This document shows, piece by piece, positions 14,631 through 20,523 of a stretch of 20,560 nt of DNA (positions within the stretch are counted from its first letter, which is position 1; each line of letters opens with the position of its first letter). The position numbers and the translations under genes are program-made. Origin of the DNA: an uncultured Lachnospiraceae bacterium (GTDB lineage Bacteria > Bacillota > Clostridia > Lachnospirales > Lachnospiraceae); assembly GCA_910585605.1 (NCBI GenBank), contig CAJUFL010000063.1, forward strand, positions 1-20,560, read 5' to 3'. The notes beneath the pieces were generated by a model. The model ran no database searches and had not been told where the DNA came from. It saw only the letters and a list, made by a program, of their open reading frames with translations.

Positions 14631-14720
14631 GGATTGTGGCTACACTTTTGATATAGGGGTAGGTTGTGAATACACTATTGTTAAAGGGGTGGGTTGTGGA
14701 AACACTATGGTTAAGGGTAT
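14631..14720. repeat. Three 30-bp tandem repeats with GTG-N4-CAC cores
   Basis: Units 14631-14660, 14661-14690 and 14691-14720 are imperfect copies with exact 30-base period. Each carries a GTG-N4-CAC core (14636-14645, 14666-14675, 14696-14705) followed by a T/A stretch and GGG. A related GTGGAAACC lies at 14600-14608. They follow directly after the recombinases and their terminator, so recombinase or transposase binding sites are a natural reading. Iterated end repeats of IS21-type elements are an alternative, but no istA/istB is present. Confidence 0.6.
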
Positions 14721-14768
14721 GAGTCCGTATTTTGGTACACCTTGTGAGTATAATGATAGATGTGCAGA

Positions 14769-14821
14769 AATGTATATTTGCATTAAAAAAGTAATTACTT
14801 TTACAACTAAAAATATACATT
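14769..14821. promoter_or_regulatory. Nested palindromes upstream of the Phd-like gene
   Basis: A perfect 16-bp palindrome AAAAGTAATTACTTTT (14787-14802) lies inside a perfect 11-bp inverted repeat (AATGTATATTT 14769-14779 / AAATATACATT 14811-14821). Its GTAATTAC core recurs in the palindrome over the -35 box downstream, so both are likely operators for one protein, plausibly the Phd-like product itself. Confidence 0.6.
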
Positions 14822-14841
14822 GAAATAAAGGTGCAAATTAG

Positions 14842-14871
14842 ATTGTAATTACAATTTATTTTTGGTATAAT
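14842..14871 (+). promoter_or_regulatory. Promoter and operator of the Phd-like/methyltransferase operon
   Basis: -35 TTGTAA (14843-14848) and -10 TATAAT (14866-14871) with 17 bases between. The -35 lies within a perfect 14-bp palindrome (14842-14855) with core GTAATTAC, so binding there would block transcription. Confidence 0.7.
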
Positions 14872-14906
14872 ATTTTTGGAATGCTATGCGCAGGAGGAAA
14901 TGAAGA

Positions 14907-15113
14907 GTGAGCGATAGTAAAAATAAAAGTCTAATGGAACACCTAAATATTGGTGAGTTTAATCGAGGACAATCATCAAAATTAATTAGAAATTTGGTAG
15001 AAGAAGATAAAGCCGCATTTATACAGAAAAATGGAAAGCCTATAGCTGTAGTGATTTCTTATGAACGATATCAGCGTATGTTCGAGAAGGGCATTGATAT
15101 TAGCGAGTTTTAG
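14907..15113 (+). CDS. Phd/YefM-like small protein
   Basis: This 68-residue protein starts at GTG 14907, set by AGGAGG (14892-14897); the nearer ATG at 14900 stops after five codons. The core IRNLVEEDKAAFIQKNGKPIAVVISYERYQRM is the Phd/YefM antitoxin fold, where such proteins dimerise, bind palindromic operators and repress their own operon. Two GTAATTAC palindromes lie upstream as expected. However, the next gene, 35 bases on, is a C5-cytosine methyltransferase fragment and not a toxin, so here the protein more likely controls the methyltransferase operon or is a leftover antitoxin. Confidence 0.75.
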   Translation: MSDSKNKSLMEHLNIGEFNRGQSSKLIRNLVEEDKAAFIQKNGKPIAVVISYERYQRMFEKGIDISEF

Positions 15114-15148
15114 CGGGCGAAAATTACTGTAGCAAAAAGGAGATAAAA

Positions 15149-15616
15149 ATGTTGAAATTAGGAACGGTGTTTAGTGGTATTGGTGCGGTCGAACACGCAC
15201 TTGAGAGGCTAAATATTCCTTATGAAATTCAGTTTGCCTGTGATAATGGAGAAAGAAAGTTAAAGGCAAAGTATGAAGAAATAGAAGAAATAACAAAAGG
15301 AATGAACAACAGTGAGCGTAATGCATACATCACACAGCTCTACAATCAAACAGGAGTAAATTATGTAGAACAAACATATAAGGCAAATTTTCAAATTCCA
15401 GATGAGCGTTTCTTTCAAGACGCAAAGCTTCTTGATGGGACAGAATTTTGTGGTAATGTCGATTTGTTTGTTGGAGGGAGTCCTTGCCAGAGTTTTTCTG
15501 TTATGGGAAAGCGTAAAGGGTTAGAAGAAGCAAGCATTGCTAACATTAAAAAGGAATCCATTGTGGTCAAAGTACTCAAACAGAGATTTGGTATCTCCGG
15601 GCTTAATGGATATTAA
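15149..15616 (+). pseudogene. C5-cytosine DNA methyltransferase, truncated after motif IV
   Basis: The first ~127 residues are a DNA (cytosine-5) methyltransferase: motif I GTVFSGIGAVE (5-15) for S-adenosylmethionine binding and the catalytic PCQ (C113) in GGSPCQSFSVMGKRKGLEE. After GLEEA the family consensus, which normally continues to motifs VI-X and the target-recognition domain over 200 or more residues, is lost and the frame runs 28 codons through the antisense of the neighbouring truncated gene. AAGGAG just before ATG 15149 is intact. The product cannot be an active methylase. It sits behind the Phd-like gene and was probably once part of an orphan methylase or restriction-modification unit. 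Confidence 0.88.
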
Positions 15617-15847
15617 TGAACCTAAAAGATTCTTTTCTACTAAAGCACCTTTATCCCCAAGACGTACCAAACCAACACCAGATGAAAAGGCAAATTGTAT
15701 TTTTTCTCCCGGTATAGACTGTACTTTGATGGTTGTTTCAGGCGGAACACCTGGAGCAACATTTATGGTATCTGTAGCACAATCACAATGAGCATTCTCA
15801 AAGCGAAATAAATTATTTTCAAAAAAATTTTCAGTATTTTCTGGCAT
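15521..15847 (-). pseudogene. Unknown gene, 3' end lost at the methyltransferase junction
   Basis: This 108-codon frame begins at ATG 15847, chosen because CGGAGGG lies 8 bases before it; earlier in-frame ATGs are too close to that site. The product has a regular beta-rich pattern (TIKVQSIPGEKIQFAFSSGVGLVRLGDKGALVEKNLLGSLISIKPGDTKSL) and no family that I recognise. It is complete at the 5' end, but its last ~10 codons read the antisense of the methyltransferase gene, so the true C-terminus is missing. The two genes meet tail-to-tail at about 15530-15550, the mark of a deletion or recombination event. Confidence 0.65.
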
Positions 15848-15882
15848 TAACATACCCTCCGAACATATCAAATATAATTGAA

Positions 15883-15908
15883 AAAGTAACCATAAATAGA
15901 ATTACTTT
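15883..15908. promoter_or_regulatory. AAAGTAA/TTACTTT inverted repeat upstream of the truncated minus-strand gene
   Basis: AAAGTAA (15883-15889) and TTACTTT (15902-15908) form an inverted repeat with a 12-base spacer. The half site is the same as in the palindrome at 14787-14802, hinting that one protein may bind both. AT-rich context lowers the weight of this. Confidence 0.3.
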
Positions 15909-16042
15909 GATAATAGTAACTGTAAGTATAACTTATAGATATAATATCAAATATAAGCAAGCATAACAATATGTGTATGCGGAAAACAGAAAAAAAGTAA
16001 TAGGGTAAGTGCAGAGTATCAGTTATTTTTTGGAAGATTTAG

Positions 16043-16192
16043 AATGACGATAAAGAAATACTTCGTCAGGATCTCTTTCGGAAGATAACGAAACAGATTG
16101 ACAATCGAACAAATGTTTGGTGTATTTATTACATCGCTACATTAGGTACCAAGTCACGGAACACAGTGCAAAGGAATATTGAAAGACTATAA
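16043..16192 (+). pseudogene. Decayed coding fragment without a start
   Basis: An open frame of 49 codons ends at TAA 16190-16192 and reads as a typical basic, helical protein end (DKEILRQDLFRKITKQ and NRTNVWCIYY, then TKSRNTVQRNIERL). No ATG/GTG/TTG with a ribosome site is available, and an in-frame TAG lies just upstream at 16040-16042. It looks like the remains of a longer gene of unknown family. The rest of 15848-16250 holds no gene that I can support. Confidence 0.35.
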
Positions 16193-16250
16193 TCAACGGT
16201 CAGTTTGACATCCCTTTTAGCTGGCCTTCTTATCAGGAGGCGAAAAATGA

Positions 16251-16418
16251 ATGCAGGAAGTGCATGTGGCTTGTCCATGTTGTAAAAATAAAAGGTTGTT
16301 TGATGCAGACCCGGCAGCAGTTGAAGGCATTATTAAAATAAAATGTCCAATCTGCAAAGCTGTGGTAGCGGTCAGCTTCCACCAAAAGAAAGTTCGTACT
16401 GAGCGAATCGGCGCATAA
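16251..16418 (+). CDS. 55-residue zinc-ribbon protein
   Basis: ATG 16251 lies 10 bases after AGGAGG (16235-16240). A second ATG at 16247, in another frame, stops after 12 codons. The product has two CxxC-type knuckles, CPCC (residues 8-11) and CPIC (32-35), about 20 residues apart, then a basic tail (FHQKKVRTERIGA). This is the plan of Com-like zinc-ribbon proteins found in phages and integrative elements. It should bind one zinc and probably nucleic acid. It is followed 15 bases on by a strong terminator. Confidence 0.75.
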   Translation: MQEVHVACPCCKNKRLFDADPAAVEGIIKIKCPICKAVVAVSFHQKKVRTERIGA

Positions 16419-16433
16419 GAAATTATAGCGACC

Positions 16434-16488
16434 AAGGCCTGACGAAGTTTAGAGGTAAAACTCTATTCTTTGTCAGGCCTTTTTGTTT
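16434..16488 (+). terminator. Terminator after the zinc-ribbon gene
   Basis: AAGGCCTGACGAAG (16434-16447) pairs with CTTTGTCAGGCCTT (16468-16481, one G-U); TAGAG/CTCTA adds an inner stem; a TTTTTGTTTTG run follows. It is a strong rho-independent terminator of a long-stem type. Confidence 0.88.
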
Positions 16489-16509
16489 TGCTCAAAATCA
16501 TCAAAGTTT

Positions 16510-16743
16510 CTTGAACACCGAGATGGTGGCACAGGTTACTGTGTTTCCATCTGAGTCTTCAAGGCTCAAATAAAAATATGTATACGGCTGGAGTGACGTC
16601 CGAAGGCTGGGTACATCTATTACCAATTTATTACACAGGCCGTAAGGTCGAGTGCATTAGGTGATAGAGGTATCCCTGGTCAAGTGCGCTCATCTTTCGG
16701 CTAGGGAACTCACAGTCCTTCTGCGTTTCGACCTGCACAGGTC
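16510..16743 (+). ncRNA. Folded leader with competing stems before the 216-residue gene
   Basis: Several complementary blocks fill this non-coding stretch. One hairpin is CTTGAA (16510-16515)/TTCAAG (16558-16563), then a 5/5 internal loop and AGATGG (16521-16526)/CCATCT (16547-16552). A longer-range stem is ACGGCT (16584-16589)/GGCCGT (16638-16643). AGGTCGA (16645-16651) can pair with TCGACCT (16728-16734), but that right arm overlaps a local hairpin GACCTG (16730-16735)/CAGGTC (16738-16743) which ends 6 bases before the ribosome site. The two folds exclude each other, as in riboswitch-like control. No known RNA class is recognised. Confidence 0.4.
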
Positions 16744-16761
16744 AGAAATGGAGAAGAGACA

Positions 16762-17412
16762 ATGAGAGTAAATAATTCTACAACATTCACACGTAACTTT
16801 AATGGCGAGGCAATCAAACCTAACGAGGTAATGGTTCCTTTTGAGTACACAGAGCTTGAGGCAGAAAAGGTGGTTAATCCAGAGTGCATCAGAACAATTG
16901 AAACAGCCGGACAGTACTTCAAGGTTATCTATAAAGCAGTTCCACAGGAGTGGGCAAAGAGAGCAAAGTCAGCATTTAATCTTGTACAGAATGAGGCTCT
17001 TGGACATTATAGTATTTCAAATTTCGTATCAATGGATATGCTTGAGGATGAGTATGGTATGGCACTTGCAAGCGCACCATCAGCAGAGGATTTGTTAATG
17101 GAGCAGGAAGATACTAATGAGACAGTTGCTACATTTGTTGAGTTGGTATCGTCAGTTATTGAGAAGTCACCTAAGATTGGATATGCTGTACTTTTACTTC
17201 ATACGGGAGTTAAGGGTGAGGAGTTCTATGGAAAGATGAGACTTACTCATGGACCTGCTAACAGAGTCCGCCAGGAGGCAGAAAGCATCTTGAAAGACGG
17301 ACTTGCTAATTTTGATGTCAATTCCATTACAGGATACAAGAACCAGTTTAATGACATCTACAAGGAAGAAGCATATGCATTGCTTAATGCCATCGTAGAG
17401 ATGTTCAAGTAA
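16762..17412 (+). CDS. 216-residue mobile-element protein with sigma-factor-like layout
   Basis: ATG 16762 is supported by GGAGAAG (16750-16756). The product is acidic and helical. The segment WAKRAKSAFNLVQNEALGHYSISNFVSMDML (about 74-104) recalls sigma region 2 order, and the C-terminal KIGYAVLLLHTGVKGEEFYGKMRLTHGPANRVRQEAESIL (about 137-176) recalls a region-4-like helix-turn-helix with variable-length linker (APSAEDLLMEQED) between. The match is one of layout and feel, not of diagnostic motifs, so I call it sigma-like with caution. A long folded leader precedes it, and a terminator that recurs after toxN follows it. It is likely a regulatory gene of an integrative element. Confidence 0.5.
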   Translation: MRVNNSTTFTRNFNGEAIKPNEVMVPFEYTELEAEKVVNPECIRTIETAGQYFKVIYKAVPQEWAKRAKSAFNLVQNEALGHYSISNFVSMDMLEDEYGMALASAPSAEDLLMEQEDTNETVATFVELVSSVIEKSPKIGYAVLLLHTGVKGEEFYGKMRLTHGPANRVRQEAESILKDGLANFDVNSITGYKNQFNDIYKEEAYALLNAIVEMFK

Positions 17413-17423
17413 CATAAAAACAG

Positions 17424-17469
17424 ATATGGCACCGTGGGAAAGAGCGCATTCCTACGGTGCCATATTTTT
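17424..17469 (+). terminator. Long-stem terminator, copy 1 of a repeated element
   Basis: A 17-bp stem (17424-17440 with 17449-17465, one G-U) around ATATGGCACCG/CGGTGCCATAT, loop AGAGCGCA, then TTTT. An almost identical hairpin lies at 18298-18344 after the toxin gene; only two bases differ in the stem-loop. Confidence 0.92.
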
Positions 17470-17568
17470 GTAATTTTTATAAAAAAGTGGTAATATAATT
17501 ATTATAAAAATGCGATAATACTAATAACAAGTCAAACATTTTAGCATATATTTATATAAAAGTCAATC

Positions 17569-17596
17569 TTGTATTTTGCGCCGAAGTGGTTATAAT
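17569..17596 (+). promoter_or_regulatory. Promoter of the type III antitoxin RNA
   Basis: -35 TTGTAT (17569-17574) and -10 TATAAT (17591-17596), 16 bases apart, about 30 bases before the first antitoxin repeat. In this family one promoter serves the RNA repeats and, by read-through, the toxin. Confidence 0.65.
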
Positions 17597-17626
17597 ATAA
17601 GTAAGAAAGTATAAACTTTCTGTTGG

Positions 17627-17725
17627 GGTTACGAAGCCCACCAAAATCGTATTAATAGAGGTTACGAAGCCTATCAAAATCGTATTAATAGAGGTTACGA
17701 AGCCTATCAAAATCGTATTAATAAA
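17627..17725 (+). ncRNA. toxI: Type III antitoxin RNA: three 33-nt tandem repeats (ToxI-like)
   Basis: Three contiguous 33-base units begin at 17627, 17660 and 17693, each opening with GGTTACGAAGCC, which can form a small hairpin with an ACGA loop, and followed by a conserved CAAAATCGTATTAATA. The first unit differs by only a few bases. In type III systems the toxin itself cuts the repeat RNA into single units that fold into pseudoknots and hold the toxin inactive. Size and number of repeats agree with the ToxI/AbiQ group (about 35 nt, 3-5 copies). There are no spacers between repeats, so it is not a CRISPR array. Confidence 0.88.
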
Positions 17726-17754
17726 AGGAACAGGCTGTGCTTGTTCCTTTTATT
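17723..17754 (+). terminator. Leaky terminator between antitoxin RNA and toxin
   Basis: AAAAGGAACA (17723-17732) pairs perfectly with TGTTCCTTTT (17742-17751), with TTATTG following. It sits between repeats and toxin start, as in other type III loci, where partial read-through keeps antitoxin in excess over toxin. Confidence 0.85.
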
Positions 17755-17767
17755 GTTTGGAGATACT

Positions 17768-18292
17768 ATGGATTGGATAAATGTAAATGAGAAGTACCTA
17801 GATTATTTAAGAGCATTTGAGGGAAGAATACCAAGAACAGATTATGGTTCTGACAAATATAAGCCATTTTTTGGAATACTTTTTGAGGATGATGATTTTT
17901 ATTACATAACACAAGTTTCACATGCACAACCTAGACATGTAAAGATGAAGAAGCAACCAGACTTTTTCAAAATATATGATCCGCAAGAATTGTCTAGATT
18001 AATAGCAGTTGTTAATTTAAATTATATGTTTCCTATTCCGAAAAATGAGGTAACTCCTTTTGTAAAGAAAGATATTGAAACATATAGAACTTTTAAATCA
18101 GAAGAAGAGAAAAGTAAGTATATTGATTTGCTCGATTCTGAAATGAAAATGATAAATACAATGAATTTGTCAGAAGCAGCAAAGGATATATATGAGAAAA
18201 AGTATTTATATCCTGAATCAAGATTGGCTCAAAGATGCCTGGATTACAAAGCATTAGAGGAACATGCCAAGAAGTGGAAAACTGAAGAATAA
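17768..18292 (+). CDS. toxN: Type III toxin, ToxN/AbiQ-family endoribonuclease
   Basis: This 174-residue protein starts at ATG 17768 with TGGAG (17758-17762) just upstream; a TTG at 17741 in the same frame would lie inside the terminator stem and is rejected. It has the family order: Y10-L-x-Y-L-x-x-F near the start, KYKPFFGILF (30-39), YYITQVS (45-51) with S51 at the place of the essential serine of AbiQ/ToxN, then LNYMFPIP (84-91). A helical C-terminal half with the YE-KYLYPESRLAQRCLDYKALEE region completes it. It cuts RNA, including its own antitoxin precursor; released during phage infection, it stops phage growth (abortive infection) in characterised relatives. Gene order promoter, repeats, terminator, toxin is complete and looks functional. 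Confidence 0.92.
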   Translation: MDWINVNEKYLDYLRAFEGRIPRTDYGSDKYKPFFGILFEDDDFYYITQVSHAQPRHVKMKKQPDFFKIYDPQELSRLIAVVNLNYMFPIPKNEVTPFVKKDIETYRTFKSEEEKSKYIDLLDSEMKMINTMNLSEAAKDIYEKKYLYPESRLAQRCLDYKALEEHAKKWKTEE

Positions 18293-18297
18293 TATAG

Positions 18298-18344
18298 ATA
18301 TGGCACCGTGGGAAAGAGTGCATTCCTGCGGTGCCATATTTTTA
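18298..18344. terminator. Long-stem terminator, copy 2 of the repeated element
   Basis: A 17-bp stem (18298-18314 with 18323-18339), loop AGAGTGCA, then TTTTT. It serves toxN and, from the other side, the convergent HNH gene. Its near-identity with 17424-17469 makes the pair an 874-base-spaced direct repeat around the toxIN locus. Confidence 0.92.
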
Positions 18345-18836
18345 GATTTCATTTAATCTAGCATATTCTCCAAAGAGTGATATTGCTTTTTGATTGTAAG
18401 TCAAGGCTGCCTCCTCTTTGGTATTAAAGTAACCCAGATGATAATAATGACCGTCTTTATTAATATAACTACGATATTTATTTTTGCTTTTTGAAAAGCT
18501 GACTCCCTTATACCCTGTGGTGCTATCGGAACGAATTTTTGTATTAAACTCGTTTTGTTGCTTTTTACATAATCGGAGATTAGTAAGTGTGTTGTTTAAT
18601 GGATTTCTATCGATGTGGTCGACATAGTCTCCCTTTTGGGCTCCTGTGATAATACGATGCATTTTTACAGCCTTGCCACCAGTACGGCTCATCACATATC
18701 CGGTTCCTTCCATACACCATGTGTAGGGCATGACCAATTCTAATGATTTTGTAGATATAACTGTAAAAAGACCGTTTTTTAAATATATAGCGGTGTATTC
18801 TCCGAAGGTTTCAAAGTCATTTTTCGTAATAACCAC
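18342..18836 (-). CDS. HNH endonuclease with AP2 DNA-binding domain
   Basis: The 164-residue product starts at GTG 18836 after AAAGGAT. An HNH nuclease core spans about 55-100: H60 in KMHRI, D73-H74 in YVDHIDRNPLNN, then NLRLCKKQQNEFN. An AP2 domain follows at about 109-160: GYKGVSFSKSKNKYRSYI and HLGYFNTKEEAALTYNQKAISLFGEYARLN. This domain pair is typical of homing endonucleases of phages and mobile elements, which copy themselves by cutting alleles without the gene. It is convergent with toxN and stands where the N-terminal half of the adjacent recombinase should be, so it probably invaded, or arose with, the damage to that gene. Confidence 0.9.
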   Translation of the reverse strand: MVITKNDFETFGEYTAIYLKNGLFTVISTKSLELVMPYTWCMEGTGYVMSRTGGKAVKMHRIITGAQKGDYVDHIDRNPLNNTLTNLRLCKKQQNEFNTKIRSDSTTGYKGVSFSKSKNKYRSYINKDGHYYHLGYFNTKEEAALTYNQKAISLFGEYARLNEI

Positions 18837-18925
18837 CGCCTAATCCTTTTTGTAGAATGGGCATTCATAACCATCGGCTCGAAGTAATAAGCCACTGATC
18901 CAAGACCTACACGGATTCTTCTTTT

Positions 18926-19604
18926 GTGAGACGCAGAAATCTTGGAGAGATGGATCAGTACTATGTGGAAGACCATCACGAGGCAATTATCAGCAGAGAT
19001 GATTATGAGGCGGCCAATGATGTGATTGATAGGAGAAGGCAGGAAAAGGGCATTGAACTTGATAATGGCAAATACCAAAACAGATATCCTTTGTCCGGGA
19101 AGGTCATTTGTGGAGAGTGCGGGGGAACTTTTAAGAGAAAGACCTACACCCACAAAGTGGTTCTTGCCTGCACACAGCACATTGATGATAAGGAAAAATG
19201 CTCCATGAAATATGTAGACCTTGAGGCGGTTGAAGTTGCATTTGCGACAATGATGAACCGACTAACTTATTGCAGAAACAAGGTATTAAGACCTTTTTAT
19301 GAAGCATTGCAGCAGAGCAATCAGACCGAGGCACTTCTAAAAATACATGACATTCAGGAACAGCTCGATGCTCTGGTAGAAAAGAAGCAGACCATCAAGG
19401 GATTATTTGCAAAGGGAGTGATTGAGCCTGCGGTTTATACACAGAGCCTTAATGGAGCAACTCATTGACTTCCTTCATGAGCAGACCACCGAGTTTGAGG
19501 AGTTTGATGATGGTCTGGTCAGAAGGCTTATTGAACAGATAACGGTGCATGAGAGTGGAACATTTACAGTTGAATTCAAGAGTGGAACTACGGTGGAAGT
19601 ATAA
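18926..19604 (+). pseudogene. Serine recombinase remnant, N-terminus lost and frameshifted
   Basis: Only the C-terminal half of a large serine recombinase is left: EMDQYYVEDHHEAIISRDDYEAAND (end of the recombinase domain), a zinc ribbon (CGECGG ... ACTQHIDDKEKC), a coiled coil and the family-typical end EQITVHESGTFTVEFKSGTTVEV. The first ~250 residues with the catalytic serine are absent. The frame breaks near 19447-19455 (after YTQSLN): a one-base change shifts reading to the frame that ends at 19604. It belongs to a different recombinase lineage from the tandem pair at 10932-14510, so it marks a second, older element. Confidence 0.88.
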
Positions 19605-19606
19605 GC

Positions 19607-19649
19607 AATAAACCAAGCGCCGGGATTGGTTTCCCGTCGCTTGTTTATT
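19607..19649. terminator. Bidirectional terminator between recombinase remnant and AraC gene
   Basis: AATAAAC-(C)-AAGCG-(C)-CGGGA facing TCCCG-(T)-CGCTTGTTTATT forms a long stem with small bulges, flanked by A and T runs. It serves both convergent genes; the AraC-type stop codon overlaps its right end. Confidence 0.75.
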
Positions 19650-20523
19650 ATTCGTTATCAAGTTGTTTTCTGTAATTGCTAGGGGAGATTCCTTTTTGTT
19701 TATGAAATATACGACTGAAGTACAGCGGGTTATCATATCCAACAATTCTTCCAATTTCAGTTACAGAATAAGTGGTTGTTTCTAAAAGAGTTTGAGCATT
19801 GGTCACTCTAGTTGATACAATATACTGCATAGGTGTTGTGCCGGTATATTCTTTAAAGATTCTAATGAACCAGCTTATACTCATACCTCGTGAAAGCGCA
19901 TATTCTTCAATGTTTATTTCAGTATTGTAATTATCGTTAAAGTATTGTGTAGCCAATTCCATCTCATTATCTAGGTACTCATTTTTCAGAATTCGTTCTT
20001 TTGATAAATGTCTGTTAATGGCAATAAGAAGTTGACGGAGAAGCATAGCGATTAATTCTTCGTAGTCAGTCTGACAGCGTTGTAGTTCAGATATAATCTT
20101 TTTGAAAATTCTTTCATACTCTATTGAAGAGCCGACAAAGAATGTTCTCATATCGTCTTTTATGCCATATTTTCTTAAAATCATCTTTACATCACTTCCG
20201 GTAAAATGAATCCAAAATACTTCTGTTTTATCTTCACCATAGTACTCGTACTTTTGAAAATCCTTTGGTCTATAGAGAACCATGTTTCCAGCAGATACAA
20301 CAGTCTCATTTTCTGCATTATCAAAGTGAAAATACGCTTTTCCCGAAGCAATATATATTATTTGGTAATCAACCCTGCCTCTTGGACGATAAGTAGGCAT
20401 TTTAGGATGTAAAGAAACTCTATAGTTGCCACAACTGCCTACAATAAGGGGTTTTGATTTATCTTTGAAATCTTGGTGTGAGTTATTGTAATAACCAGAA
20501 TTAATATACATATAAATCTCCAT
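19648..20523 (-). CDS. AraC-family transcriptional regulator
   Basis: The 291-residue product starts at ATG 20523 after AAAGGCGGCGGA; a slightly later ATG at 20511 with GGAG before it is also possible. The N-terminal cupin-type ligand domain (about 22-115: RPRGRVDYQIIYIASGKAYFHFDN, VVSAGNMVLYRPKDFQKYEYYG) is followed by a linker and two helix-turn-helix motifs (about 195-288: INIEEYALSRGMSISWFIRIFKEYTGTTPMQYI and TEIGRIVGYDNPLYFSRIFHKQKGISPSNYRKQL). Such proteins mostly sense sugars and activate an adjacent catabolic or transport operon, which here would lie beyond the right edge. It is complete and looks chromosomal, so it may mark the border of the mobile region. Confidence 0.95.
   Translation of the reverse strand: MEIYMYINSGYYNNSHQDFKDKSKPLIVGSCGNYRVSLHPKMPTYRPRGRVDYQIIYIASGKAYFHFDNAENETVVSAGNMVLYRPKDFQKYEYYGEDKTEVFWIHFTGSDVKMILRKYGIKDDMRTFFVGSSIEYERIFKKIISELQRCQTDYEELIAMLLRQLLIAINRHLSKERILKNEYLDNEMELATQYFNDNYNTEINIEEYALSRGMSISWFIRIFKEYTGTTPMQYIVSTRVTNAQTLLETTTYSVTEIGRIVGYDNPLYFSRIFHKQKGISPSNYRKQLDNE

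Noticed and set aside
14595..14720. IS21-family transposon end
   Set aside because: The iterated repeats recall IS21-type ends, but no istA/istB or second end is present in the window, so I kept only the repeat description.
14470..14820. 116-codon open frame on the minus strand
   Set aside because: It crosses the recombinase end, its terminator and the 30-bp repeat array; the repeated composition keeps it open by chance, and no ribosome site precedes it.
16217..16435. 72-codon open frame on the minus strand
   Set aside because: It is the shadow of the 55-residue zinc-ribbon gene, which has a perfect AGGAGG and paired CxxC motifs.
17627..17725. CRISPR array
   Set aside because: The 33-base repeats are contiguous with no variable spacers, there are no cas genes, and a ToxN-like gene follows; the type III antitoxin reading explains everything.
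17741..17767. Upstream TTG start for the toxin gene
   Set aside because: It lies in the right arm of the terminator hairpin, has no ribosome site, and would add residues not expected for the family; ATG 17768 has TGGAG in front.
18779..19180. 133-codon open frame on the minus strand
   Set aside because: It is antisense to the recombinase remnant, whose protein pattern is clear on the plus strand.
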